A stretch of DNA of 64,000 nt, from assembly GCF_041052385.1 (NCBI RefSeq), contig NZ_CP163439.1, positions 8,731,001 through 8,795,000 of the forward strand, written 5' to 3'. The notes under the pieces were generated by a model that was not told where the DNA came from, did not search any database, and saw only the letters and a list, made by a program, of their open reading frames with translations. Origin of the DNA: Streptomyces sp. R28. GTDB lineage: Bacteria; Actinomycetota; Actinomycetes; Streptomycetales; Streptomycetaceae. This document shows, one piece after another, positions 8,060 through 17,183 of the stretch. Position 1 is the first letter of the stretch; each line of letters begins with the position of its first letter. Position numbers and translations under genes: made by a program.

Positions 8060-10609
8060 ATGGCACGCGGCAAGCTCCGGATCTACCTCGGCGCGGCACC
8101 CGGCGTCGGCAAGACCTACGCCATGCTGTCGGAGGCACACCGCCGTATCGAGCGGGGCACCGACTGCGTGGTCGCCTTCGTGGAGCACCACCACCGGCCG
8201 CGCACCGAGGTGATGCTGCACGGTCTGGAACAGGTGCCGCGCCGGGAGATCGAGTACCGGGACGGCGTCTTCACCGAGATGGACGTGGACGCCGTCCTGC
8301 GGCGTGCCCCCGCCGTGGCCCTGGTCGACGAGCTCGCCCACACCAACGTCCCCGGCTCGCGCAACACCAAGCGCTGGCAGGACGTCGAGGAACTGCTCGC
8401 CGCCGGGATCGACGTCATCTCCACCGTGAACATCCAGCACCTGGAGTCGCTGGGTGACGTGGTCGAGTCGATCACCGGCGTGCGGCAGCGCGAGACCGTC
8501 CCCGACGAGGTCGTACGGCGTGCCGACCAGATCGAGCTGGTCGACATGTCACCGCAGGCGCTGCGCCGCCGTATGGCGCACGGCAACATCTACAAGCCGG
8601 ACAAGGTCGACGCGGCGCTCTCCAACTACTTCCGGCCGGGCAACCTCACCGCCCTGCGCGAACTGGCGCTGCTGTGGGTGGCCGACCGGGTCGACGCGTA
8701 CCTGACCGAGTACCGCAGCGAGCACCGGGTCTCGACCATCTGGGGCTCGCGCGAGCGGATCGTCGTCGGCCTGACCGGCGGTCCCGAGGGGCGCACCCTG
8801 ATCCGCCGGGCGGCGCGCCTGGCGGAGAAGGGCGCCGGCGGCGCGGTGCTTGCCGTCTACATCTCCCGCAGCGACGGCCTCACCGCCGCCTCCCCGAAGG
8901 AACTGGCCGTCCAGCGAACCCTGGTCGAGGACCTCGGCGGCTCCTTCCACCAGGTCGTCGGCGACGACATACCGGCCGCACTGCTGGACTTCTCCCGGGG
9001 CGTGAACGCCACCCAGATCGTGCTGGGCGTCTCCCGGCGCAGGAGCTGGCAGTACGCGTTCGGACCGGGAGTCGGCGCCACGGTCGCCCGCGCGTCGGGC
9101 CCCGACCTCGACGTGCACCTCATCACGCACGACGAGGCGGGCAAGGGCCGCGGACTGCCGGTGGCGCCCGGAACACGCCTCGGACGGCAACGGGTCATCT
9201 GGGGCTGGGTGGTAGGCGTACTCGGCCCCGCCCTCCTCACCTGGCTCCTCACCGGCGTCAGCCCGGACGTCGGTCTCGCCAACGACATGCTGCTGTTCCT
9301 CACCCTGACGGTGGCGGCGGCGCTGCTGGGCGGGCTCTTTCCGGCACTGGCCTCCGCGGTGGTGGGATCCCTGCTGCTCAACTGGTTCTTCACCCCGCCC
9401 GTCCACACCCTGACGATCGCCGACCCGAAGAACATCGTCGCCATCGCGATCTTCGTCGGGGTCGCCGTGTCCGTCGCCTCGGTGGTGGACCTGGCGGCCC
9501 GGCGCACCCACCAGGCGGCGCGGCTGCGCGCCGAGTCGGAGATCCTCTCGTTCCTCGCGGGGAACGTCCTGCGCGGGGAAACCACGCTGGAGGCGTTGCT
9601 GGAGCGGGTCCGCGAGACCTTCGGCATGGAGTCGGCGGCCCTGTTGGAGCGGAACGGCGAGACGGACCCATGGACCTGCGCCGGCAGCGTGGGGCCCCGG
9701 CCTGCCGAGATTCCCGAGGATGCGGACGTGGACGTACCGGTAGGCGACCACATGGCCCTGTCCCTGCGCGGCCGGGTGCTTCCCGCCGCCGACCGCCGGG
9801 TGCTGGCCGCGTTCGCCGCGCAGGCCGCCGTCGTCCTGGACCGCCAGCGGCTGCTGCACGAGGCCGACCGGGCCAAGGAGTTGGCCGAGGGCAACCGCAT
9901 ACGCACCGCGCTGCTCGCCGCCGTCAGCCACGACCTGCGCACCCCGCTCGCCGGAATCAAGGCTGCCGTGTCCTCGCTGCGCTCCGACGACGTCGAGTGG
10001 TCCGAGGAGGACCAGGCGGAACTGCTGGAGGCCATCGAGGAGGGCGCCGACCGCCTCGACCACCTCGTCGGCAACCTGCTCGACATGTCCCGCCTGCAGA
10101 CCGGCACCGTCACCCCCATCATCCGCGAGAGCGACCTCGACGAGGTCGTGCCCATGGCGCTCGGCGGGGTGCCCGAGGACAGCGTGGACCTGGACATCCC
10201 CGAGACGCTGCCCATGGTCCACGTCGACCGGGGGCTGCTGGAGCGGGCCGTGGCCAACGTCGTCGAGAACGCCGTCAAGTACAGCCCGCCGGGGGAGAAG
10301 GTCCTGGTGTCGGCGAGCGCCCTCGCCGACCGGGTCGAGGTGCGGGTCGTCGACCGCGGGCCAGGTGTCCCGGACGAGGCCAAGGACCGCATCTTCGAAC
10401 CCTTCCAGCGGTACGGCGACTCACCCCGCGGTGTCGGCGTCGGCCTCGGGCTGGCCGTCGCACGCGGCTTCGCCGAGGCCATCGGTGCCACGCTGCACGC
10501 CGAGGACACGCCCGGCGGTGGCCTCACCATGGTGCTCGCCGTACGGACGGCACCGGAGCGGCGGCCGCCGCGGCACCAGCCGGACCTGCCGACGGCAGCC
10601 ACGTCCTGA
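8060..10609 (+). CDS. kdpD: Osmosensitive K+ channel sensor histidine kinase KdpD
   Basis: This 849-residue sensor has the full KdpD architecture. An N-terminal KdpD domain carries the P-loop GAAPGVGKT at residues 11-19 and VDELAHTNVPGSRN near 92. A Usp-like domain lies near 235-360, four membrane helices (DUF4118) near 385-480, and a GAF domain near 490-600. The dimerisation domain has the phosphorylated His at about 624 (SHDLRTPLAG), followed by an ATPase domain with N, G1 and G2 boxes (NVVENAVKYSPPG, GVGVGLGLAVARG). It senses K+ limitation and controls KdpE. All catalytic motifs appear intact. Confidence 0.95.
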   Translation: MARGKLRIYLGAAPGVGKTYAMLSEAHRRIERGTDCVVAFVEHHHRPRTEVMLHGLEQVPRREIEYRDGVFTEMDVDAVLRRAPAVALVDELAHTNVPGSRNTKRWQDVEELLAAGIDVISTVNIQHLESLGDVVESITGVRQRETVPDEVVRRADQIELVDMSPQALRRRMAHGNIYKPDKVDAALSNYFRPGNLTALRELALLWVADRVDAYLTEYRSEHRVSTIWGSRERIVVGLTGGPEGRTLIRRAARLAEKGAGGAVLAVYISRSDGLTAASPKELAVQRTLVEDLGGSFHQVVGDDIPAALLDFSRGVNATQIVLGVSRRRSWQYAFGPGVGATVARASGPDLDVHLITHDEAGKGRGLPVAPGTRLGRQRVIWGWVVGVLGPALLTWLLTGVSPDVGLANDMLLFLTLTVAAALLGGLFPALASAVVGSLLLNWFFTPPVHTLTIADPKNIVAIAIFVGVAVSVASVVDLAARRTHQAARLRAESEILSFLAGNVLRGETTLEALLERVRETFGMESAALLERNGETDPWTCAGSVGPRPAEIPEDADVDVPVGDHMALSLRGRVLPAADRRVLAAFAAQAAVVLDRQRLLHEADRAKELAEGNRIRTALLAAVSHDLRTPLAGIKAAVSSLRSDDVEWSEEDQAELLEAIEEGADRLDHLVGNLLDMSRLQTGTVTPIIRESDLDEVVPMALGGVPEDSVDLDIPETLPMVHVDRGLLERAVANVVENAVKYSPPGEKVLVSASALADRVEVRVVDRGPGVPDEAKDRIFEPFQRYGDSPRGVGVGLGLAVARGFAEAIGATLHAEDTPGGGLTMVLAVRTAPERRPPRHQPDLPTAATS

Positions 10610-10940
10610 GGGCCGGCACTCTGTCGGCCGACCGCTGGCGCAGCCTCCTGGCGTGACGGGTCTCGCGGCCGTCCCCGGAGCCGGCGCAAGATCTCCGCGT
10701 CCTCCCGGGCGGCAGCGCGAGCGGCCATGGGGAGATCCGGATCCGCACCGGCGCGGGTTCCGCCGGCTCTTCTCGGTGGGCCGGCAGGTCGAAGGTGAAT
10801 GCTGAGCCAGTGCCCGAGGAGCAGGTCTCCGAAACTGACCGCACGTCATTGATCCATCTCGAGTCGCGCACGCGCCTCGCATCCGACCCGCAACGGTAGT
10901 CGTGCTGCCTCCATCTCGGGGGCGTAAGGAGCAAGTGGCC
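10610..10940. other. Intergenic region after kdpD
   Basis: About 330 bp with no recognisable gene on either strand. It should contain the promoter of the SnoaL-like gene at 10941. Confidence 0.5.
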
Positions 10941-11336
10941 ATGACCAGCAAGAACGTAGACATCGCGGGTGAGTACTTCCAGGCCGTCCAGAAGGGTGAC
11001 CTGGCCAAGGTGGGCGAGCTTCTGGACGAGGAGATCGTCTGGCATCAGCCGGGTGGCAACCAGTTTTCCGGTGAGCGCAAGGGGCGCGACGCCGTCTTCG
11101 CCATGCTCGGCGGGATGATGGAGGCCAGTCAGGGTTCCTTCGCCATCGACAAGATCGACGCTCTGATGGGCAACGGCGACATGGTGGCCGCCTCGATCCA
11201 CTTTGCCGGGCGGCGTGAGGACACGTCCATGAGCATGGAGGGCGTGGATGTTCTGCGTCTGAAGGACGGCAAGATCGTCGAGATGTGGCTGTTCTCCGGC
11301 GACCAGGCGGCCGAGGACGCCTTCTGGGGGCAGTAG
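10941..11336 (+). CDS. SnoaL-like / NTF2-fold protein
   Basis: This 131-residue protein has the NTF2-like cone fold signature: an N-terminal helix (YFQAVQKGDLAKVGELLDEE), the strand IVWHQPG, and a C-terminal pattern VDVLRLKDGKIVEMWLFSGD typical of SnoaL-type ketosteroid-isomerase relatives. Members bind or isomerise small molecules, but the substrate cannot be told here. The ATG at 10941 follows AAGGAG at 9 bp. It stands alone between kdpD and a terC remnant. Confidence 0.8.
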   Translation: MTSKNVDIAGEYFQAVQKGDLAKVGELLDEEIVWHQPGGNQFSGERKGRDAVFAMLGGMMEASQGSFAIDKIDALMGNGDMVAASIHFAGRREDTSMSMEGVDVLRLKDGKIVEMWLFSGDQAAEDAFWGQ

Positions 11337-11486
11337 GCCGCCAGCATCCTTCCCGGACGGGAGTCGTCCTGCACACTCCGGGCGCGTGGGTCGCGGTGGC
11401 CGCCTCGGCGTAGGCGAATCCGCCGCCGATGGTCAGGATCCGCCCTGTTCGACCCATCCCTCTGGACGATGCAGGACGCCCGCTAG

Positions 11487-11978
11487 GACGGACATGACGA
11501 GGAGTACGAGGAGAACAAGCTGCTGAAGATGGTGGAGAAGCGTTTCGGCGTGGCCGACCGCTACCACGGCACCGAGCTGTGGATCGAGGAGAACGGCAAG
11601 CGGGTCATGACCCCGATGCTGGTCGTGATGCTCGCGATCGGCTCCACCGACGTGCTGTTCGCCCTCGACTCGATCCCCGCGATCTACGGCCTCACCCAGG
11701 ACCCGTACATCGTCTTCACCGCCAACGCCTTCGCCCTGATGGGCCTGCGCCAGCTCTACTTCCTCATCGGCGGCCTGCTGAGGAAGCTGGTCCACCTCAG
11801 CCACGGCCTCTCGATCATCCTCGGCTTCATCGGCGTCAAACTCGTCCTGCACGCTCTGCACGAGTCCGGCGTCCACGTCCCCGAGATCAGCATCCCCTTC
11901 TCCCTCGGCTTCATCGTCCTGGTCCTGACCATCACCACGATCACCAGCCTGCGAGCTTCGAAGAAGCAGGAGCGCTGA
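11487..11978 (+). pseudogene. TerC family membrane protein, C-terminal remnant
   Basis: The frame encodes the second half of a TerC protein (full length about 330 residues): GHDEEYEENKLLKMVEKRFG, then the metal-site helix IGSTDVLFALDSIPAIYG and further membrane helices ending LRASKKQER. An in-frame TAG at 11484-11486 lies directly before the homology and no first half is present upstream. The only ATG (11529) lacks a ribosome site. TerC proteins act in tellurium resistance or metal loading. This copy probably does not function. Confidence 0.8.
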
Positions 11979-12077
11979 CGTCGCACGGTATCCGCAACCG
12001 TCGGGCAGGACTACGCTGTCGGGTGAGGCCCCAGTCCCCGGCATCGATGCTGTGTCCCGCTCCCGGGGAGGCCCACC

Positions 12078-12356
12078 GTGTTCGTGCTGCTCCTCATCCT
12101 CATCGCGGTCTTGTTCGGCCTCGGCTTCATCAGTCCCATCTGGTGGGTGGCTGCGGCCGTGTTGGTCTTCGGCGCCACCCGGCACGGCCGCGAACGCGGA
12201 GGAGGCTGGATCCGTGGCGACGGTTCCGATCTCGGGAACTACCGGGACTACCAGGAGCGCCGGGATCGCCAGGACCGCTGGGACCGCCGCTACAGCCGTC
12301 AGCACCGGGCGCGTTGGCGGCGCGAGGACCGTCGGGACCGCGAAAACCGCAAGTGA
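12078..12356 (+). CDS. Small membrane protein with charged Arg/Asp-rich tail
   Basis: This 92-residue product has one or two N-terminal hydrophobic segments (FVLLLILIAVLFGLGFISPI, then VVLVFGA-type residues) and a long hydrophilic tail dominated by Arg, Asp and Gln (YRDYQERRDRQDRWDRRYSR). The GTG at 12078 follows GGGGAGG. Similar small proteins are common near stress genes in Streptomyces. No function is known. Confidence 0.65.
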   Translation: MFVLLLILIAVLFGLGFISPIWWVAAAVLVFGATRHGRERGGGWIRGDGSDLGNYRDYQERRDRQDRWDRRYSRQHRARWRREDRRDRENRK

Positions 12357-12439
12357 TCCGTGGAGTGGCCCGGGAGCCGGAGGTTCCGGGACGGCTTCAG
12401 CCCGGCCGGACGCGTTCTGATCGTTGAGAGGTGTATGCC

Positions 12440-12831
12440 GTGCAGCGCACAAGCGCGATCCAACAGGAGTGGTGGGATCTGCGGGCCGAGGCCACGTGGG
12501 GGAACGCACCTGTGGGACGGGATGTCGCCGCACTGCGCGCAGAGAACGACCAGCTGCGGCAGGCGCAGGCCGGCCGTGCGGTCATCGGCCTGGCCCGCGG
12601 CATGCGGATGGTCCTGGCTCCCTCCCGCCGGGGGCGGCCAGGGTCCTGCTGGGGGATGTCTCTCGGCGGTGCGACGCCAAATTTATGGAGGTGGCCGCGG
12701 CGCTGGTCGCCGCCTGGGAGGGCAAGCCGCTCCCGGAGCGGACGCAGCGTGCGCGGCGTCGTGCGCTATGGCGATTTCACGTGGAGGACCAGGGGCGCGA
12801 CCCACAACCGCCAGGCGGGTCGTCCAAGTAG
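12440..12831 (+). pseudogene. ANTAR domain regulator, frameshifted
   Basis: The first part reads VAALRAENDQLRQAQAGRAV then IGLARGMRMVLAPS, the beginning of an ANTAR RNA-binding domain. The second part (RVLLGDVSRRCDAKFMEVAA and ALVAAWEGKPLPE) lies in another frame. The break is near 12620-12640, in or next to a run of G. The intact paralog at 13224-13592 shows the expected order. GTG at 12440 has GAGAGG upstream. It is either a real pseudogene or a base-calling error in the G-run. Confidence 0.7.
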
Positions 12832-12840
12832 GGAGAGGTC

Positions 12841-13197
12841 ATGATTCACGCAGCCGACGTCCGAGAATGGCGCAACCGCGATGTCGTCGACACCGAGTCG
12901 CACAAGATCGGTGTCCTGGAGGCGGTCTATGTGGACACCACCACCGATGAGCCGGCCATGGCCACGGTACGGACCGGACTGCCCACCCGGCACCGTCTGG
13001 TCTTCGTCCCTCTCGGCGACGCGATCGTCGGGCCGGGATATCTCAGGGTCGGCTATGTCAGAACGCTGGTGAAGCAGGCCCCTTCGATCGGCACCGACGA
13101 CGTGCTGCCCGCCGAGCAGGAGGAAGCGGTCTTCAAGCACTACGGACTGCCCTACAAGCCCGGTGCGGCCGGCGAACGGCAATTGGCGCGCCGCTGA
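12841..13197 (+). CDS. PRC-barrel domain protein
   Basis: This 118-residue protein has a PRC-barrel beta domain (DVVDTESHKIGVLEAVYVDT, HRLVFVPLGDAIVG) followed by a short tail with the pattern LPAEQEEAVFKHYGLPYKPG, seen in many actinobacterial stress proteins. PRC barrels mediate RNA or protein contacts, but the partner here is unknown. The ATG at 12841 follows GGGAGAGG. It lies between two ANTAR genes, probably in the same transcription unit. Confidence 0.85.
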   Translation: MIHAADVREWRNRDVVDTESHKIGVLEAVYVDTTTDEPAMATVRTGLPTRHRLVFVPLGDAIVGPGYLRVGYVRTLVKQAPSIGTDDVLPAEQEEAVFKHYGLPYKPGAAGERQLARR

Positions 13198-13223
13198 CCG
13201 CCTATGGACGGAATGACTGCCCT

Positions 13224-13592
13224 GTGAGGTACGGACCATGCACCAGGTGCCCCCGTGAGGAACAGCGGCTGTTGACGGCTGTGCCTTGGGCGGGGGATGC
13301 GGATCTGCTGGCCGAGGTCGTCGAACTACGCGCCAGGAACGAGCAGTTGGGCCGGGCGATGGCGAGCCGTGCGGCGATCGACCAGGCACGCGGCATGGTG
13401 ATGGCCCTGGCCCCGTGTACCAGCGACAGGGCCTGGGACTTGCTGGTGGACGTGTCGCAGCACTGCAACACCAAGCTCCGGGACGTGGCCGCCGCCCTGG
13501 TCGCCACGACGACGGACGAGGCGCTCCCGGAACCGATACAGCGGGAGCTGCGCCGAGCGCTGAGGCGCCTCCACGAGGCGGACCCGAGATGA
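13224..13592 (+). CDS. ANTAR domain protein
   Basis: This 122-residue protein is essentially a stand-alone ANTAR domain with a short coiled coil before it (LLAEVVELRARNEQLGRAMA, then SRAAIDQARGMVMALAP and TKLRDVAAALVATT). ANTAR domains bind paired hairpins in nascent RNA and act as antiterminators. The GTG start at 13224 has only a weak ribosome site. GTG at 13278 is an alternative that keeps the whole domain. It is the intact sister of the broken gene at 12440. Confidence 0.75.
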   Translation: MRYGPCTRCPREEQRLLTAVPWAGDADLLAEVVELRARNEQLGRAMASRAAIDQARGMVMALAPCTSDRAWDLLVDVSQHCNTKLRDVAAALVATTTDEALPEPIQRELRRALRRLHEADPR

Positions 13593-13745
13593 CTTGCGCA
13601 CGCGGCCGGCGGACGGCACCGGGAGCGGCGAACTCAACTCTCCGGTGCCTTCGTCCAGGACGGCCGTCGGACGCCTGTGTTGTGTAACCCGCGCCGTGGA
13701 TCTCCAACACCGGTCGTGCGGTTCTTCGTCCGTTCCTGACGCCCT

Positions 13746-13769
13746 GTTTGAAGCGGTCTGCCCGGGAAC
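13746..13769 (+). promoter_or_regulatory. SigB-type promoter candidate
   Basis: GTTT at 13746-13749, a 14-bp spacer, then GGGAAC at 13764-13769 fits the Streptomyces SigB/SigH consensus (GNNT, 14-16 bp, GGGTAC or similar) with one mismatch. It lies about 115 bp before the sigma gene, suggesting control by a stress sigma factor, possibly autoregulation. A GGGAGCAG/CTGCTCCC hairpin at 13805-13826 lies in the predicted leader. Confidence 0.4.
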
Positions 13770-13889
13770 TCGTCCGATGTGCTTCAGACCGGAGGCACGC
13801 CCGTGGGAGCAGCTGTCGCTGCTCCCCAGTGCGCTGCGGTCCGACGGCTCCCACGGTGAGCGACGCCACCGATGAGGAGACACGTGCCC

Positions 13890-14504
13890 ATGCCGTATGC
13901 ACGTACCCAGAGGCCACGAGGCGCATACCCCTACGACGATGCCCCGGACACCGATGCCGCGTTCCGCCGTATCGCCGCCCTGCCGGACGGCCCGGAGAGG
14001 ACCGCCCTGCGGCAGGAGGTGGTGTGCGCCTGGGCGTCGATGGCCGTACGGCTCGCCCGGCGATTCCGTCATCGCGGCGAGTCGTTCGAAGACCTTGAGC
14101 AGGTTGCCCAACTCGGCCTGATCAAGGCGGTGACTCGTTTCGCCCCGAGCCTTGGCGACGCCTTCCCGAGCCAAGAGGCGATGCGGAGCTTCACTTCCCT
14201 GTTCCCGGACGCCGTACCCGGCCGCTCCGAGCACAGCCACCCACTGACCGACACGCTCGGTGGCACGCAGCACGGCTTCGACATGATCGTCAACCGTGAA
14301 GCGCTCCACCCGCTGCTGAGGGCCCTGCCAGAACGCGAACGGCGGATCTTCTACATGCGGTTCTTCTGCGAGATGACGCAGAACGGCATCGCCCTGCAGC
14401 TCGGTCTCTCGCAGATGCACGTCTCCCGGCTGATCAACCGCACCTGTGCGTGCCTGCGCGACCAGGTGATGGCCGAGGCCCTCGATCGCAGGAGGGCAGT
14501 GTGA
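13890..14504 (+). CDS. SigB/SigF-type RNA polymerase sigma factor with internal deletion
   Basis: Region 2.1-2.2 is clear (AVRLARRFRHRGESFEDLEQ, VAQLGLIKAVTRF), and region 4 is complete (LPERERRIFYMRFF, GLSQMHVSRLINRT). The stretch between them is about 60-70 residues shorter than in normal family members (260-280 residues). The part that should contain region 2.3-2.4 (the GEIKRHFRD-type motif and the -10 contacts) and much of region 3 is missing, yet the frame stays open. ATG 13890 has GAGGAG 10 bp upstream; GTG 13884 and ATG 13872 are alternatives. It may be non-functional, or act as an anti-sigma decoy. Confidence 0.7.
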   Translation: MPYARTQRPRGAYPYDDAPDTDAAFRRIAALPDGPERTALRQEVVCAWASMAVRLARRFRHRGESFEDLEQVAQLGLIKAVTRFAPSLGDAFPSQEAMRSFTSLFPDAVPGRSEHSHPLTDTLGGTQHGFDMIVNREALHPLLRALPERERRIFYMRFFCEMTQNGIALQLGLSQMHVSRLINRTCACLRDQVMAEALDRRRAV

Positions 14505-14556
14505 CGATGTCCGGGGGCACGGGCGGCGCCGGAGCGGGCCCCGGCAAGGGCGTGGG

Positions 14557-15273
14557 TCAGGACCCCAGACCGGCGAGGGGTTCCGAGCCGTCGATGAGGG
14601 CGCGGGCCACATCGGCCAGGCGCCGGTTGTGGGAGCGGGCGTAACCGCGCAGTGCGGTGAACGCCTGCTCCATGTCGATGTCCTGGCGTTCGGCGAGCTT
14701 CCCCTTGGCCTGTTCTATCAGGACCCGGCTGTTCAGCGCCGTCTGCAGTTGTTCGTTGAGCACCGTGCTGCGCTGAGCGGTGCGTTGTTGCAGCAGGCTG
14801 ATGGTGGCGACGTCGGCCAGGGCCTGAGCGACGGGTGCGGCGGCCGGGTCGAAGGGGCCGGGGGTGATGCGGAAGAGGTTCAGGGCGCCGACGACCTCGT
14901 CCCGCAAACGCATGGGCAGGGCCTGGACCGCCCCGAACCCGCTGCGCTGGGCCGCCACCGCGAAGCGCGGCCAGCGGGCGGTCACCGTACCGAGGTCGGA
15001 GACGATCACCGGTGCGCCGGTGCGGAAGCATTCGAGGCAGGGGCCTTCGTCGTTCTGGAGCTGGAAGAGCTCCAGCAGGCGCACCCGTTCGTCGGAGGCG
15101 GCCATGACGCGGAGTTTGCCGTCCCGGTCGGCGAGCAGCACCCCGGCGGCGCTCGCGTCGAGCATGCTGACGCAGCGGTCGGTCAGCAGGCGCAGGAAGT
15201 CGATGATGTCGAAGTCGGCGACCAGATTGTCGGCCAGCTCGACGAAGGTCTTGGCCAGAAGCTGTTGGTCCAT
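14557..15273 (-). CDS. GAF-ANTAR regulator
   Basis: This 238-residue protein has a GAF sensor domain (residues about 15-165, including LLADRDGKLRVMAASDERVR and GPCLECFRTGAPVIVSDL) and a C-terminal ANTAR RNA-binding domain (SRVLIEQAKGKLAERQDIDM, RLADVARALIDG). Such proteins link a small-molecule or redox signal to antitermination. ATG 15273 (MDQQLL) has GAGGG at a good distance. The upstream GTG at 15282 has none. Confidence 0.88.
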   Translation of the reverse strand: MDQQLLAKTFVELADNLVADFDIIDFLRLLTDRCVSMLDASAAGVLLADRDGKLRVMAASDERVRLLELFQLQNDEGPCLECFRTGAPVIVSDLGTVTARWPRFAVAAQRSGFGAVQALPMRLRDEVVGALNLFRITPGPFDPAAAPVAQALADVATISLLQQRTAQRSTVLNEQLQTALNSRVLIEQAKGKLAERQDIDMEQAFTALRGYARSHNRRLADVARALIDGSEPLAGLGS

Positions 15274-15351
15274 CGTGGGCACCCTCGATTGAGACTAGTC
15301 CCTGCCCGAAGGGGCGGGAAGCACGGCACGTTCCTTGGCCGGGACCGAACG

Positions 15352-16100
15352 TCAGGTTTCCTCCTCGGCCTGATCGGGCTCCGCGTCCGGGGAGAAACGA
15401 AGCCGTCGGGCCACCACGTCGGCGAGCCGGCGTCCCTGCGCATAGGCGTAGGCGCGGAGCCGGACGAAGGCTTCTTCGATGCCGACTCCGAGCTGAACCG
15501 TGAGCATCCCGCTGGCCTGGTCGATCTCCGCTCGGTATGCGCCCAGGTCCTCGAAGCTGAGGTCCGGCATCGGCCCGCCGGTCGGCGCGCCCGCCTCGTC
15601 GATCCTCGTATCGAGCAGGAGCAGTGTCGCGAGATCGGCGAACGCCAGTGCGTCGGCCAGTTCCTCCGTGTCCAGTACGGTCGGAATGTTGGCGTACAGG
15701 TCCAGAACTCCCGGGCTGATCGCCCCCTTCTGCAGGGGGAGCGAGAACACCGCGCGGGCTCCGGCTTCCAGGGCCGCATCGGCGAACACGGCCCAGTGAT
15801 CCTGAAGTCCGGTGTTGAGCAGATCGGGTGTCAGGACGGCCGAGCCGCGTACGAAGGCGTCCACGCAGGGCCCCTCGCCCAGCGTGAGCTGGAGCTCTTC
15901 CAGTTGCTCGCTGATGTCGTCGGTGCTGCACAGCGGATGGCTCGCCGCGGCCTTGGACATCGCCGACAGCCCGGCCCGCTGACCGGCAGCGCGGCCACGG
16001 CCGCGGTGCATACGTCCACCACACTCACCCGGGCACCTCGTCGGACCGCCTGCTCGGCCACCAGCATCTGAATGCGGGCCGACCGGCTGTCAGACCCCAC
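15352..16100 (-). pseudogene. GAF-ANTAR regulator, frameshifted near its N-terminus
   Basis: The first 30-35 codons (LVAEQAVRRGARVSVVDVC, TAAVAALPVSG) read in one frame from a GTG at 16100 that overlaps the stop of the upstream GNAT gene. The rest (GLSAMSKAAASHPLCSTDD, then QLEELQLTLGEGPCVDAF, the GAF core and the ANTAR tail RLADVVARRL) continues in the next frame. One G appears to be missing near 15980 (GCGGGCCGGG). All motifs are otherwise intact, so this is a recent lesion or a sequencing error. Confidence 0.75.
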
Positions 16101-16761
16101 GGGGGCCACCGTCTGCGGGCATCGTGACAAGGCCCTCCAGCCTCGCCGTGATGCGTTCCCCGAAGGGAAGTACCAGCGCGCGGAACGTGGTGGCGCTCGC
16201 CGGCCTGGGAAGCTCTCCGATGTCCAGCCACCCCCAGGAGCGGAGTGCAGCGAGGGCCTGGCGGTCGGCCCGGTCCACCAGGGTGGCGCCGAGCGTTGCC
16301 TGATGGTCGGTCAGCAGTCGTTCCTGCACACGGCGGGCGAGTTCCCGGTCCTGGGGGTGCGGCCGGATCAGGATGTCGGCGAACGCGAAGACGTTGCCGG
16401 ACACGGTGAGTTGCTCGATGCTGCGCGGCAGTGCTCCGTCGAAGCCGAGCCACCAGGAGCCGTCGCCGCCTACCGGGAATCCGAAGGCGCATCCCATCAG
16501 GCTGTCCGTCTCGGCGATCACCATGGCGAATCCCGGTCGGCGCATGTCCACGGTGAGGCGGTTCAGGAAGTTCTGGCGGCTGGGACGGCGGTATGGATCA
16601 CCCGGTGGCGTTGCGCGGGACTCCACATACAGCCCCGCCAGGTCCTCACGCAGGCCCTCCACCAGCCAACGGCTCAGCCGACGCAACCGCGCCGGAGCAA
16701 CGGCGGACGGCTCGCCGTCCCCCGGCTTCCGTGACTGTCCCCGCCCGGGTTCGGCCGTCAT
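16090..16761 (-). CDS. GNAT family N-acetyltransferase
   Basis: This 223-residue protein shows a GNAT-like layout: helix-rich start (LSRWLVEGLREDLAGLYVES), the strand GFAMVIAETDSLMGCAFGFP, a central strand FAFADILIRPHPQDRELARR that would hold the acetyl-CoA loop, and a final part with DRADRQALAALRSWGWLDIG. The substrate is unknown. Its start overlaps the stop of the upstream STAS gene by 4 bp, and its stop overlaps the start of the GAF-ANTAR gene, so the three are translationally coupled. Confidence 0.72.
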   Translation of the reverse strand: MTAEPGRGQSRKPGDGEPSAVAPARLRRLSRWLVEGLREDLAGLYVESRATPPGDPYRRPSRQNFLNRLTVDMRRPGFAMVIAETDSLMGCAFGFPVGGDGSWWLGFDGALPRSIEQLTVSGNVFAFADILIRPHPQDRELARRVQERLLTDHQATLGATLVDRADRQALAALRSWGWLDIGELPRPASATTFRALVLPFGERITARLEGLVTMPADGGPRGV

Positions 16762-17183
16762 CGCACATCACCTGAGAGAACAGGCGCAAGCGTGACAGAC
16801 ACGTGCGGCGGGGCTGGACGGGGCGCGGCCGGGGTGTCGCCGAGAGGAGATGGCAGGTGGTCGAACGGAAGGCCGAGGAGCAGGAACCCGCAGCCGACGA
16901 GGTCGTGCATCCGAACCAGCATCGTTGGCGGATGGTGCAGTCGCAGGGTCCCACCGGCCACGGTGGTCTGCTGCGCAGCGTGGAGAAATGCGTTGAGTCC
17001 GCTGCAGTCGCAGAAGGTGACGGGGGTGAGGTCGACGTCGATGGTGCGGATACCGTCCCGCAGGCACTGCTCCAGGGACTCGCGCACCAACGGCGCGGAT
17101 TCGAGGTCGATCTCACCGGACAGGGTGATCAGCGCCAGTTTCCTTTGGTCATGGCGGTAGACGGTGAGCTGTGAGAGGGGCAT
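16758..17183 (-). CDS. STAS domain anti-anti-sigma factor
   Basis: The 141-residue product is a STAS domain (LITLSGEIDLESAPLVRESL, IRTIDVDLTPVTFCDCSGLN with the phosphorylatable Ser in DCSGLN) followed by a 40-residue tail. Such proteins sequester anti-sigma kinases and are reset by SpoIIE-type phosphatases, one of which is encoded just upstream. ATG 17183 is preceded by CGAGG, and the same CCGAGGCGTC leader precedes the paralog at 19305. Confidence 0.88.
   Translation of the reverse strand: MPLSQLTVYRHDQRKLALITLSGEIDLESAPLVRESLEQCLRDGIRTIDVDLTPVTFCDCSGLNAFLHAAQQTTVAGGTLRLHHPPTMLVRMHDLVGCGFLLLGLPFDHLPSPLGDTPAAPRPAPPHVSVTLAPVLSGDVR

Noticed and set aside
8674..10656. 660-codon open frame overlapping kdpD in another plus frame
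   Set aside because: Its composition is Arg/Pro/Gly-rich and without domains; kdpD is intact in its own frame.
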